A stretch of 64,000 nucleotides of DNA, from contig NZ_FCOF02000004.1 of the NCBI RefSeq assembly GCF_001544755.2, positions 186,001 through 250,000 of the forward strand. Direction: 5' to 3'. The notes beneath the pieces were generated by a model that saw nothing but the letters and a program-made list of their open reading frames with translations, made no database searches and was not told the origin of the DNA. The number at the start of each line of letters is the position of its first letter. The first letter of the stretch is position 1. Positions 27,834 to 36,675 of the stretch are shown here, piece after piece. Made by a program: the position numbers and the translations under genes. This stretch comes from Caballeronia catudaia. Its GTDB lineage: Bacteria > Pseudomonadota > Gammaproteobacteria > Burkholderiales > Burkholderiaceae.

Positions 27834-28750
27834 TCCGCTTCGCCCTTGTCTGCTTCGCGCGGCATCGGATCGCGCGCGCGCTGCGCTTGCGAAGACGCTT
27901 GCGTTTCACGCCGCCGATGTTTCAACACCGCATCGGCGACTCGTTCGACATGCGTCACCGCGACATTCGATGCGCCTTCCAGCGCAGCCAAAGCCCGCGC
28001 CGCACGCAACATCACGATATCCGCGCGCAGGCCATCGACATGCGCCTCGATGCACAGCTCGCTCACGCGCGCATGAACGGCGTCGTCGAAAGCGAAGGCG
28101 GACAGCGACGCACGCGCCGCATGAATGCGCTCGCTCAGCGACGCCAGTTCGCTTTCATGCCGCCCGCGAAACGCATCGGGTTCGGCGTCGAATGCAAGGC
28201 GCGCCTTCACGATGCGTTGCCGCACGTCCGCATCGAAACAGTTGCTCATTTCCACGGCGAGGCCGAAGCGATCCAGCAATTGCGGACGCAAGTCGCCCTC
28301 TTCCGGATTCATCGTGCCGATCAATACGAAGCGTGCATCATGCCGATGCGATATGCCATCGCGCTCGACTATGTTCACGCCGCTCGCCGCCACATCGAGC
28401 AACTGATCGACGAGCGGATTCGGCAGCAGATTCACCTCATCGACATAGAGCACACCGAGATGCGCTTTCGCGAGCAGGCCCGGAGAAAACTGCACGCCGC
28501 CGTCGCGCAGTGCGCTTTGAATATCGAGCGTGCCGATCAACTGTTCCTCGCTCGCGCCGAGCGGCAAAGTCACGAGTTGCCCTTCGGGCAGCAATTCGGC
28601 GAGCGCGCGCGCCGCCGTCGACTTCGCCGTGCCGCGCGGGCCGCTGACCAGCACGCCGCCGATGGAAGGATCGACCGCCGCGAGCAAAAGCGCCTGCTGC
28701 AAGGGCGCTTGCGCAACGAGCGCCGGGAAGGGAAACACCGGAGATGACAT
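27755..28750 (-). CDS. AAA+ ATPase subunit of cobalt chelatase (ChlI-like)
   Basis: A 331-residue AAA+ protein of the ChlI/BchI/MoxR group. Walker A SGPRGTAKST is near residue 37, Walker B VLYVDEVNLLPNPLVDQLLD follows, and GTMNPEEGDLRPQLLDRFGL is sensor-1 with the arginine finger region. It powers metal insertion together with CobN, replacing CobS. It ends AAKKA-stop on an A7 slippery run, so ribosomes that slip -1 make a fused ATPase-VWA protein, while the rest make this short form. The start ATG at 28750 gives the family N-terminus. It lies 14 nt downstream of cobN. Confidence 0.92.
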   Translation of the reverse strand: MSSPVFPFPALVAQAPLQQALLLAAVDPSIGGVLVSGPRGTAKSTAARALAELLPEGQLVTLPLGASEEQLIGTLDIQSALRDGGVQFSPGLLAKAHLGVLYVDEVNLLPNPLVDQLLDVAASGVNIVERDGISHRHDARFVLIGTMNPEEGDLRPQLLDRFGLAVEMSNCFDADVRQRIVKARLAFDAEPDAFRGRHESELASLSERIHAARASLSAFAFDDAVHARVSELCIEAHVDGLRADIVMLRAARALAALEGASNVAVTHVERVADAVLKHRRRETQASSQAQRARDPMPREADKGEADWGYVPPEPTGTAKVKQVRPLAAKKA

Positions 28751-28764
28751 GGATTCGTTCAAGA

Positions 28765-31700
28765 CTATCGGCCTTCGATTCGCTGTTCGACATCGAGCAG
28801 ATGATGTTCGACCTGCTCGCGATAACCGGCGGGTTCCTGCCACAAGCCGCGCTCCATTGCTTCGAGCAGGCGCTCGCAGATCGATTGCAGCGCATGCGGA
28901 TTGTGCTCGGCGATGAACTCGCGCGTGCCGGCATCGTTCACATAGGCATCGGTGACGAGCGCGTATTGATGATCCGATACGACGCGCGCGGTCGCATCGT
29001 ATCCGAACAGATAATCGACGGTCGCGGCAAGCTCCGATGCACCTTTATAGCCGTGCCGCTTCACGCCGTCGATCCACTTCGGATTCACGACGCGCGCGCG
29101 CACCACGCGCGCGATCTCCTCGTTCAGCGTGCGCACGCGCGGCGCGGCGGGATTGCTGTGATCAGCGTTATAGGTCTGCGGCTGCACGCCCGACAGATAA
29201 CGCACCGCCGCGATCATGCCGCCCTGAAACTGGTGATAGTCGTTCGAATCGAGCAGATCGTGCTCGCGGTTGTCCTGATTCTGCAGGACCACATCGAGCG
29301 TCGATAGCCGCGTGCCGAAGCTCGCGCGCGCTTCCTCGCCATCGCCGGATTGCGAATAGGCATAACCGCCCGTGCTTTGATACGCGGCGGACAGATCGGC
29401 ATCGGTCTGCCATTGCTTTGCGTCGATGAGTTCCTGCAAGCCCGCCCCGTATGCGCCCGGCTTCGTGCTGAACACGCGCCAGCCCGCGCGGCGCCGCGCT
29501 TCCTTCACATCGATGCCGCGGGCGATGAGTTCATCGCGTTCGCGAAGAATGCGCGCGCGGATCGGGTTGACGTCGGCGGGCTCGTCGTCGAGTTCGGCTA
29601 TGGCTTGCACGGCCGCATCGAAGAGATGCATGAGATTCGCGAACGCATCGCGAAAGAAGCCCGATACTCGCAGCGTCACGTCGATGCGCGGCCGGTTGAA
29701 AATCGAAATCGGCAGGATCTCGAAGTCGGTCACGCGATAACTGCCCGCCGCCCATTTCGGCCGCACGCCGATCAACGCGAAGGCCTGGGCGATATCGTCG
29801 CCGCCGGTACGCATCGTCGCCGTGCCCCACACAGAGAGGCCGATTGCGCGCGGAAAGTCGCCATGATCCTGCACATGACGTTCGACCAGCGCATGCGCCG
29901 ATTTGACGCCGAGCGACCAGGCCGCTTGCGTCGGCAATGCGCGCGTATCGACGGAATAGAAGTTGCGGCCCGTGGGCAATACATCGGGCCTGCCGCGCGA
30001 TGGCGAGCCGCTCGGTCCCGGCGGCACGAATCGTCCTTCGAGACCGCGCCTGAGCTGCATCAACTCTTGCGGTCCGCATGCATCGAGCCGCGCGAGCACG
30101 TCGCCTCGCAGACGTTCGACTACGAGCGCTGCGTGCGGGCCGGGTGCGGCTGCATCGTCGTCGGATAGCAGTTGCATCGCCAGCGATTCGAGGCGCTCGC
30201 GCGTATCGCCGTGATGACGCCAGGGCGCATCGATGATATCGACGAGCGCGCGCGGCCGCGGCCCGTTCCACGGCGCGGCCCAGTCGGCGTCGAGCGGATC
30301 GAAGCTATCGGGAAGTTGCAGATCGCGCGCGATCGCCGCGATGAGACTCGCGTTCGCGCCCTGCCCGTCGCCGATCGGAAAGCGCCCGAGCGCAAGCAGC
30401 GTGTCGCGCCGTTGCACGCCTTGCGGCGAAACGCCGAACACATGCAGACCATCGCGAATCTGCGCTTCCTTCAGCTCGCAAAGGTACGCATCGGCGCGCG
30501 TGAGCAGCGCATCTTCGCCGGCGACATCGCGCGGCGCATCGAGCCCGAGTTCTTCGTGCAGCCTGTTTTCGACGATGTTGGCGAGAATCGACTTGCGCAA
30601 CAGCTTCGCGCGGCGCACATCGACCATCAGCGCTTCGTAGTATTCGTCGACCTGACGCTCCAGATCCTGCAACGGCCCATAGTTTTCGGCGCGCGTGAGC
30701 GGCGGCATCAGATGATCGACGATGACGGCCTGCGTCCGGCGCTTCGCCTGACTGCCTTCGCCGGGATCGTTGACGATGAACGGATACAGATGCGGCATCG
30801 GCCCGAGAATCGCATCGGGCCAGCACGACGACGACAATGCGACGCTCTTGCCCGGCAGCCATTCGAGATTGCCGTGCTTGCCGACATGCACGAGCGCGTC
30901 CGCTTCGAAGCGCAGACGCAGCCAGAAATAAAACGCGAGATACGAATGCGGCGGTACGAGCTCGGCGTCGTGATAGCTCGCGTAATCGTTGCGCTCGCGC
31001 GAGCGCGAAGGCTGAATGCCGACGAAGACTTCACCGCAGCGATAACCCGCGATCATGAAGCGGCCGCGCCGCACGGTCGGGTCGTCTTCGGGCGCGCCCC
31101 AGGTTTTCTCTAGTGCATCGCGCGCATCGGAGGGAAGCGTTCGATACGCATCGAGATAATCATCGAGCGCAAGGCTCTGCAACGCGGGACGCAGATCGCG
31201 CACGACGGGATCGTTGGTCACGCCTTCGGTCAGCGCGGCGATGAGCGCATCGCCATTCGCGGGTATGTCGCCGACGCGATAACCTTCGCGCGCGAGCATC
31301 GAAAGAATCCCGATAGCCGATGCGGGCGTATCGAGACCCACGCCATTGCCGATGCGCCCCTCGCTCGCCGGATAGTTCGCGAGCACGAGCGCGATGCGCT
31401 TCTGCACATTCGGCGTGTGACGCAGCGCGCACCAGCGGCGGCTCAGCTCCGCGACGAAGCGCACGCGCTCCGCATCGGCCTGATAGCGCACGACATCCAC
31501 CTGCGTGTGCTTGCAGTAATAAGCGAGTCCCTTGAAGCTCACCGCGCGCGTGATGATGCGGCCATCGACTTCGGGCAGCGCCACATGCATGGCGACGTCG
31601 CGTGAATTCAGGCCGTGATTGTCCTTCTGCCAATCGTCCCGATTGCCGCCGCTCAGAATGACTTGCAGCACGGGCGCATCGCCCGCGACTTCGAATGCTT

Positions 31701-32535
31701 CGTCGTCGCCGATCACGCTCGCGGCAAAGGCCGTCGTGTTCAATACGAGCGACGCATGATGCTCCGCGCACAAACGCCCGACCACTTCGCGGCTCACGCT
31801 TTCCTTCAGCGATGAAATCGCGATCGGCAGCGGATTCATGCCTTCTTTTTCGAGCGCTTCGATGAGCGCATCGAACACCGCCGTGTTGCCCGATTGCAGA
31901 TGCGCGCGATAAAACAATATGCCGACGACGGGCGCGCCTTGCGTCCAGCGCGCCTGCCAATCTTCAATGACCGCGATATCGCGCTCGGGATGATAGATCG
32001 CGACCGCGGGCAGCGGACTCGGCGCTTGCGGCTCGCGTCCGAAGCCGAATGCGCGATGCGCGATGCTGCGCAGGAATTCTTCCGCATTGCGCGCGCCGCC
32101 TTCGCGCAGATAGCGCGACAACTCGCGGCAGAACTGCGCATCGGCGGTGCTCTTGACCGTCAGGTTGGGGTCTTCGGCGAGATCGCCCGAGAACATCGTG
32201 AGCAACTGCTTTTCCTGCTTCGCCAGCGCGACGAGCCGCTCGATGCCGTAAGGCCAGTACGATTCGCCACCGAGATGATCGACGATCACGACCTTCGCGT
32301 GACGCACTACATCGTCGATATAAAAATCGACCGAGGCCGGTTGACGCAGAAACGATTGATTCGCGAGCCGCACTTCAGGAAAGCCCGCTTCGAGACGCGG
32401 AAATACGCTCGCCAGCAGCGCAAGCGTCGTGTCGGCGGAACTGAGCACGACGATCGGCGCGCGCGTCTGATCGATGCGCATGACGCCCTGCGCGTCGTCG
32501 ACGAAGCCTCCCGGTGTCGTGCGAAGCAGATGCAT
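28765..32535 (-). CDS. cobN: Cobaltochelatase subunit CobN
   Basis: A 1256-residue protein of typical CobN length, the large substrate-binding subunit that inserts Co2+ into hydrogenobyrinic acid a,c-diamide. It carries VDHLGGESYWPYGIERL early, NYPASEGRIGNGVGLDTPAS, the metal-site block LVHVGKHGNLEWLPGKSVALS, and a C-terminal NDYHQFQGGMIAAVRYLSG with WIDGVKRHGYKGASELA. It starts 2 nt after cobW ends and is followed by the ATPase gene. No chlH-type competitor or cobST is seen, so the neighbouring ATPase and VWA genes are the likely partners. Confidence 0.96.
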   Translation of the reverse strand: MHLLRTTPGGFVDDAQGVMRIDQTRAPIVVLSSADTTLALLASVFPRLEAGFPEVRLANQSFLRQPASVDFYIDDVVRHAKVVIVDHLGGESYWPYGIERLVALAKQEKQLLTMFSGDLAEDPNLTVKSTADAQFCRELSRYLREGGARNAEEFLRSIAHRAFGFGREPQAPSPLPAVAIYHPERDIAVIEDWQARWTQGAPVVGILFYRAHLQSGNTAVFDALIEALEKEGMNPLPIAISSLKESVSREVVGRLCAEHHASLVLNTTAFAASVIGDDEAFEVAGDAPVLQVILSGGNRDDWQKDNHGLNSRDVAMHVALPEVDGRIITRAVSFKGLAYYCKHTQVDVVRYQADAERVRFVAELSRRWCALRHTPNVQKRIALVLANYPASEGRIGNGVGLDTPASAIGILSMLAREGYRVGDIPANGDALIAALTEGVTNDPVVRDLRPALQSLALDDYLDAYRTLPSDARDALEKTWGAPEDDPTVRRGRFMIAGYRCGEVFVGIQPSRSRERNDYASYHDAELVPPHSYLAFYFWLRLRFEADALVHVGKHGNLEWLPGKSVALSSSCWPDAILGPMPHLYPFIVNDPGEGSQAKRRTQAVIVDHLMPPLTRAENYGPLQDLERQVDEYYEALMVDVRRAKLLRKSILANIVENRLHEELGLDAPRDVAGEDALLTRADAYLCELKEAQIRDGLHVFGVSPQGVQRRDTLLALGRFPIGDGQGANASLIAAIARDLQLPDSFDPLDADWAAPWNGPRPRALVDIIDAPWRHHGDTRERLESLAMQLLSDDDAAAPGPHAALVVERLRGDVLARLDACGPQELMQLRRGLEGRFVPPGPSGSPSRGRPDVLPTGRNFYSVDTRALPTQAAWSLGVKSAHALVERHVQDHGDFPRAIGLSVWGTATMRTGGDDIAQAFALIGVRPKWAAGSYRVTDFEILPISIFNRPRIDVTLRVSGFFRDAFANLMHLFDAAVQAIAELDDEPADVNPIRARILRERDELIARGIDVKEARRRAGWRVFSTKPGAYGAGLQELIDAKQWQTDADLSAAYQSTGGYAYSQSGDGEEARASFGTRLSTLDVVLQNQDNREHDLLDSNDYHQFQGGMIAAVRYLSGVQPQTYNADHSNPAAPRVRTLNEEIARVVRARVVNPKWIDGVKRHGYKGASELAATVDYLFGYDATARVVSDHQYALVTDAYVNDAGTREFIAEHNPHALQSICERLLEAMERGLWQEPAGYREQVEHHLLDVEQRIEGR

Positions 32536-32537
32536 CG

Positions 32538-33623
32538 CTATGCCTGCACGGGCGCGTTCGCGAGCGCGGCGTCGAACGCGCGTTGCAGCGTCTCACGTTC
32601 GAGATCTTCGCCGATCAGCACGAAGCGGCTTTGCGTCTTCGCCTCGTTTGCTTCCCAGCGTCGATCGAAATAACTGTCGAAACGCCGTCCGACACCTTGC
32701 ACGACGAGCCGCATCGCAGCGCCGGGCAACGCGGCGAAACCCTTCACGCGATAGATCGTGTGATGCTCGACGAGCGCATGCAGCGCCGCGATAGCCTGCT
32801 CGCGCGATTCGACGCGGCCTTGCACGACGACCGAATCGAACTCGTCATGGTGATGATCGGCGTGGCCTTCTTCATCGGGCGAGCCGTGATGATCGTGCCG
32901 CAAGTGAATCGTTTCTTCCGATGCCGATTCGAGACCGAGCAACGCATGCACATCGAGGTTGCCCATTTGCGCAGGGACGATCTTCACTTCGGCCGGAATC
33001 TCGGGCCGCACGAGCGCAATGACCTTTTGCAGCGCATCGGCGTCCATGAGATCGGTCTTGTTGACGATGACGAGATCCGCCGACGAAAGCTGATCCTCGA
33101 ACAACTCGTGCAGCGGCGATTCGTGATCGAGATTCGGATCGGCTTTGCGTTGCGCGTCCACCGCAACGGGATTCGCCGCGAACTGGCCGCTCGCGGCAGC
33201 GGGGCCATCGACGACGGTGACGACGGCATCGACGGTAAAGGCGTTCTTGATCGACGGCCAGTTGAACGCCTGCACGAGCGGCTTGGGCAATGCGAGCCCC
33301 GATGTTTCGATCAACACGTGATCGATGCTCTCGCGCCGCTCGACGAGCTGCTCCATCACCGGATAGAACTCTTCCTGCACCGTGCAGCACAGGCAGCCAT
33401 TCGCGAGCTCATAGAGATTGCGGTCTTTAGAACCGGCTTCGTCGTCGCAGCCGATGCCGCAACCCTTCAGGATTTCCCCGTCGATGCCGAGCTCGCCGAA
33501 CTCGTTGACGATCACCGCGACACGCAAGCCTTGCGCGTTGGACAGGATATGTCGCATCAATGTGGTCTTGCCGCTGCCGAGAAAGCCGGTCACGACCGTG
33601 ACGGGGATCTTGCGGGTTTGCAT
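32538..33623 (-). CDS. cobW: CobW GTP-binding metallochaperone
   Basis: A 361-residue G3E-family GTPase thought to deliver cobalt for cobalamin synthesis. It shows the P-loop TGFLGSGKTTLMRHIL, the metal motif NGCLCCTV (CxCC), and the guanine motif VNKTD. A His/Asp-rich stretch (HLRHDHHGS...HADHHHDEFD) precedes the C-terminal domain and probably binds metal. The ATG at 33623 has a GGAG site 6 nt upstream. The gene leads the cobW-cobN-chlI/chlD unit behind a cobalamin riboswitch. Confidence 0.95.
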   Translation of the reverse strand: MQTRKIPVTVVTGFLGSGKTTLMRHILSNAQGLRVAVIVNEFGELGIDGEILKGCGIGCDDEAGSKDRNLYELANGCLCCTVQEEFYPVMEQLVERRESIDHVLIETSGLALPKPLVQAFNWPSIKNAFTVDAVVTVVDGPAAASGQFAANPVAVDAQRKADPNLDHESPLHELFEDQLSSADLVIVNKTDLMDADALQKVIALVRPEIPAEVKIVPAQMGNLDVHALLGLESASEETIHLRHDHHGSPDEEGHADHHHDEFDSVVVQGRVESREQAIAALHALVEHHTIYRVKGFAALPGAAMRLVVQGVGRRFDSYFDRRWEANEAKTQSRFVLIGEDLERETLQRAFDAALANAPVQA

Positions 33624-33761
33624 CGTAGCTCCGTGGCGGGTATGGCGTGCTTCGCGTCGCGCGCCGCGATGGATGAACCGGCTTCGCGCGTCGGCGAAAA
33701 AATGATGCACGCTTCGATGGATCATGGACCGCGCCGCATCCCGCAGCATCGATCCCGTCTG

Positions 33762-33994
33762 AGAGTCTGGCCGGTATCCGGGCTGACGAAAAAGCCGCTT
33801 CGCCTTCCCGCGCCATTCATGCGCAGTGGCTTCGAAGCCGGCTTCCCGCGCCTGCGATGAAAACATCGTACGCGCGGGGAATCGCTTACCGTTGCGGGAG
33901 CAGCGCAGGTTGGCGTCCGTTCGATTTGCCGATTGGAACGCGCCCTGCTTCCCGTTTAACTGCGCGCGAGAGAATCCGCGCGCGAGCACCAAAA
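33762..33994 (-). promoter_or_regulatory. Cobalamin riboswitch upstream of cobW
   Basis: Reading the minus strand: TTTTGGTGC, then GTTAAACGGGAAGCAGG, AACCTGCGCTGCTCCCGCAAC, GAAGCCACTG, GCGGGAAGGCG, and the B12 box AGCCCGGATACCGGCC (33784-33769). These are the conserved blocks of a full-length cobalamin riboswitch. About 140 nt separate it from cobW. The rest of the 459-base gap up to cobE (34083) holds no gene; the cobE promoter must lie between about 33995 and 34080. Confidence 0.95.
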
Positions 33995-34082
33995 CTGCGT
34001 GAGAGTCTAGGCCCGGCGGGGCCGAGCGTCAAGAAAGGCAGACGCGCGCTGTATGATCGTCAGCCTTTCCCGAAAGCTTCGG

Positions 34083-34511
34083 ATGGCCATGAAAGACGTT
34101 ACTCGCATGAATGCGCCCGCTGTCACGAAGCTCGCGGTGGGCGTCGGCTGCCGGCGCGGCAGCAGCGCGGAGTCGATCGAGCATGCGGTGCGAATCGCTC
34201 TCGGCCACTATGCATTGGGCGATATCGCCGTCGTTGCGAGCATCGAGGCGAAACGGGAAGAAGCGGGATTGATCGCGTTCTGCGAGCGGCATCGCTTGCC
34301 TGTGCGTTTCTTCAGCGCCGATGAAATCGCGCGAGCGCCACGCACCGCGATGTCGCATCATACGCAGAAGCATCTGCACGTCGATGGCGTATGCGAGCCG
34401 TGCGCATTGCTCGCGGGCAACGCGCAAACGCTCATCGTGCCAAAGACGATCGGTTGTGGCGTAACCGTCGCGATTGCACTGGCGCGCGATTTCTCTGCGG
34501 ACGGAACATGA
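34083..34511 (+). CDS. cobE: CobE / CbiG C-terminal domain protein
   Basis: A 142-residue stand-alone protein of the CobE/CbiG-C family, associated with corrin synthesis but without a settled reaction. The conserved blocks are intact: VGVGCRRGSS near the N-terminus, ASIEAKREEAGLIAFCERHRLPVRFFS in the middle, and VCEPCALLAGNAQTLIVPKTIG near the end. Possible starts are ATG 34053, 34083, 34089 and 34107; none has a strong ribosome-binding site and I chose 34083. Its 3' end overlaps an antisense small gene. Confidence 0.88.
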   Translation: MAMKDVTRMNAPAVTKLAVGVGCRRGSSAESIEHAVRIALGHYALGDIAVVASIEAKREEAGLIAFCERHRLPVRFFSADEIARAPRTAMSHHTQKHLHVDGVCEPCALLAGNAQTLIVPKTIGCGVTVAIALARDFSADGT

Positions 34512-34647
34512 ACAATGGCTTGCTCGTCATTTGCGGGCTTTCCGTGCTGACAGACTTCCCGGCGACTCGCGCTTTGAACATGTCCTTGCAGAGGACAACG
34601 AGTATGACGAGCGCCAGCAGTTCCATATAGATGTAGATCGCGTCCAT
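34432..34647 (-). CDS. Putative small membrane protein, antisense to cobE end
   Basis: A 71-residue reading frame with a single predicted membrane segment, MDAIYIYMELLALVILVVLC, then a basic soluble tail. The ATG at 34647 is preceded by GAGGAG with 7-8 nt spacing, one of the best ribosome-binding sites in this stretch, which argues for a real gene. The last 80 nt lie antisense to the cobE 3' end. No family recognised. It might be a small regulatory or stress membrane peptide; it could also be a chance frame. Confidence 0.5.
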   Translation of the reverse strand: MDAIYIYMELLALVILVVLCKDMFKARVAGKSVSTESPQMTSKPLFMFRPQRNRAPVQSRRLRHNRSSLAR

Positions 34648-34768
34648 TTTGCTGCTCCTCGAATCGGTTATCGCCTGCTTTCATGATGCACACGGTTTGT
34701 TAGCGCGGAGTTAGCACACGAAGTTATCTGGGGTACGATACGGCCCGTCCGTTCACACTGGAGATCAT

Positions 34769-35371
34769 GTGAAAACCGATACCGAATCGCATCTGCGCAT
34801 GACCCAGCGCCGTAAAGAAGGTCATGAGAAAAAGCAGGCCGCGGCCGATCACGAGAAAGGCTTGCTGATCGTGAATACCGGCAACGGCAAGGGCAAAACC
34901 ACGGCCGCTTTCGGCATGGCCGTGCGCGTGCTCGGTCACGGCATGAAGCTCGGCGTCGTGCAGTTCATCAAGGGCGCGCTGCATACGTCGGAGCGCGATT
35001 TCCTCGGCGCAATCGCGCATTGCGATTTCGTGACGATGGGCGACGGCTATACCTGGAACACGCAGAACCGCGAAGCCGACATGGCCACCGCGCGCAAAGG
35101 CTGGAATGAAGCGCGCCGCATGATCGAAAGCGGCGAATATCAAATGGTCGTGCTCGACGAGCTGAACACCGTGCTCAAGTACGACTATCTGCCGCTCGAC
35201 GAAGTGCTCGACGTCTTCAAGGCGCGGCCCGCGACGCTGCACGTGGTCGTGACCGGGCGGCATGCGCCCGACGCGCTCATCGAGCTCGCCGATCTCGTCA
35301 CGGAAATGCGCCTCGTGAAGCATCCGTATCGCGAGCAGGGCGTGAAAGCGCAACGCGGCGTCGAGTTCTGA
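34769..35371 (+). CDS. cobO: Cob(I)yrinic acid a,c-diamide adenosyltransferase
   Basis: A 200-residue CobO/BtuR corrinoid adenosyltransferase, which attaches the 5'-deoxyadenosyl group to cobalt. The P-loop LLIVNTGNGKGKTTAAFGMA and blocks VVQFIKGALHTSERDFL, TWNTQNREAD and MVVLDELNTVLKYDYL are typical. It starts with GTG at 34769 after GGAGATC; the overlapping ATG at 34767 runs straight into TGA. The unit continues with cobB 5 nt later. It supplies the cofactor used by EutBC and NrdJ. Confidence 0.96.
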   Translation: MKTDTESHLRMTQRRKEGHEKKQAAADHEKGLLIVNTGNGKGKTTAAFGMAVRVLGHGMKLGVVQFIKGALHTSERDFLGAIAHCDFVTMGDGYTWNTQNREADMATARKGWNEARRMIESGEYQMVVLDELNTVLKYDYLPLDEVLDVFKARPATLHVVVTGRHAPDALIELADLVTEMRLVKHPYREQGVKAQRGVEF

Positions 35372-35376
35372 ACGCG

Positions 35377-36675
35377 ATGCCCGACTGCCCTGCTCTTTTC
35401 ATCGGCGCGAGCGCGTCGCATCAAGGCAAGACCACGGTGACGGCCGCCATCGCGCGTCACCACGCGCGACGTGGCCTGAAAGTGCGCGTCTTCAAGACCG
35501 GCCCGGATTTCCTCGATCCGATGATTCTCGAACGCGCATGCGGCGCGCCCGTCTATTCGCTGCATCTTTCGATGGTCGGTCTCGACGCATGCCGCGCGCT
35601 GCTCGCACAGGCCGCGCGCGAGGCCGATCTCATTCTCATCGAAGGCGTGATGGGTCTCTTCGATGGCACGCCGAGCAGCGCCGATCTCGCCGCCGCGTTC
35701 AACGTGCCGGTGCTCGCGGTGATCGGCGCGCACGGCATGGCGCAGACCTTCGGCGCAATCGCGTTCGGGCTCGCGCGTTATCGCGCGGACGTGCCGTTTC
35801 ATGGCGTGCTCGCGAATCGCGTCGCATCGGCGCGTCATGCGCAGATGTTGTCGGAGACCATTCCCGAGGGCCTGCATTATTGCGGCTATCTTTCGAATGC
35901 CGACGATATCGCGCTGCCCGAGCGCCATCTCGGTCTCACGCAGCCTGAAGAGGTCGCGGGCCTCGATGCCCGTCTCGATCGCGCCGCCGATGCCATCGCG
36001 CATACGACGCTCGCCACGCTTGCGCCGCCCGTCCATTTCGACGATGCGACGCTTCCCGCGCCGCCGCGTCTTCTGGACGGCCTGCATATCGCGATCGCGC
36101 GCGATGCCGCGTTCTCGTTCATTTATCCGGCGAATGTCGATCTCCTCGTCGCGATGGGCGCGCGTCTCAGCACGTTCTCGCCGCTCGCCGACGAGCCCGC
36201 GCCCCGCGATGCCGATGCGCTCTATCTTCCCGGCGGCTATCCCGAACTGCATGCGGCCGCGCTCGCCGCGAATGCGCGCACGCGTGCGTCGATCGGCGGG
36301 CACGTCGCGCGTGAGAAGCCGGTCGTCGCGGAATGCGGCGGCATGCTCTATCTGCTCGACACGCTGACCGACATCGAAGGAACACGGCACGCGATGCTCG
36401 GCATTCTCCCCGGCGATGCCGCGATGCAACGCAAGCTCTCGCGCCTCGCCATGCAGCGCATCGACACGACGCACGGCGCGATGACGGGCCACACGTTCCA
36501 CTACTCCACACTCGACACGCCGATGCAGCGCGTTCTCGAAGCAACCCACGCGACGACGGGCGCGGCAGGCGAAGCGCTCTATCGGCATGGCCCGGTGACG
36601 GCCACATACATGCACGCCTACTGGCCGTCGAATCCGGCCGCAGCCGCCGCGCTCTTTCGCGGCGAAACACTATGA
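35377..36675 (+). CDS. cobB: Cobyrinic/hydrogenobyrinic acid a,c-diamide synthase
   Basis: A 432-residue glutamine amidotransferase that amidates the a and c side chains. The N-terminal ATP domain shows FIGASASHQGKTTVTAAIARHHARR, FKTGPDFLDPMIL and LIEGVMGLFDG. The C-terminal triad domain shows YLPGGYPELHA and the nucleophile Cys in VAECGGMLYLLDTL. The stop overlaps the DUF1289 start by 4 nt. In the aerobic order this step precedes cobalt insertion by CobN. Confidence 0.95.
   Translation: MPDCPALFIGASASHQGKTTVTAAIARHHARRGLKVRVFKTGPDFLDPMILERACGAPVYSLHLSMVGLDACRALLAQAAREADLILIEGVMGLFDGTPSSADLAAAFNVPVLAVIGAHGMAQTFGAIAFGLARYRADVPFHGVLANRVASARHAQMLSETIPEGLHYCGYLSNADDIALPERHLGLTQPEEVAGLDARLDRAADAIAHTTLATLAPPVHFDDATLPAPPRLLDGLHIAIARDAAFSFIYPANVDLLVAMGARLSTFSPLADEPAPRDADALYLPGGYPELHAAALAANARTRASIGGHVAREKPVVAECGGMLYLLDTLTDIEGTRHAMLGILPGDAAMQRKLSRLAMQRIDTTHGAMTGHTFHYSTLDTPMQRVLEATHATTGAAGEALYRHGPVTATYMHAYWPSNPAAAAALFRGETL

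Noticed and set aside
33760-34015. A short direct repeat (AGACTCTCA on the minus strand) at both ends of the cobW riboswitch
   Set aside because: Nine matching bases, direct rather than inverted, with no evident role; likely chance.
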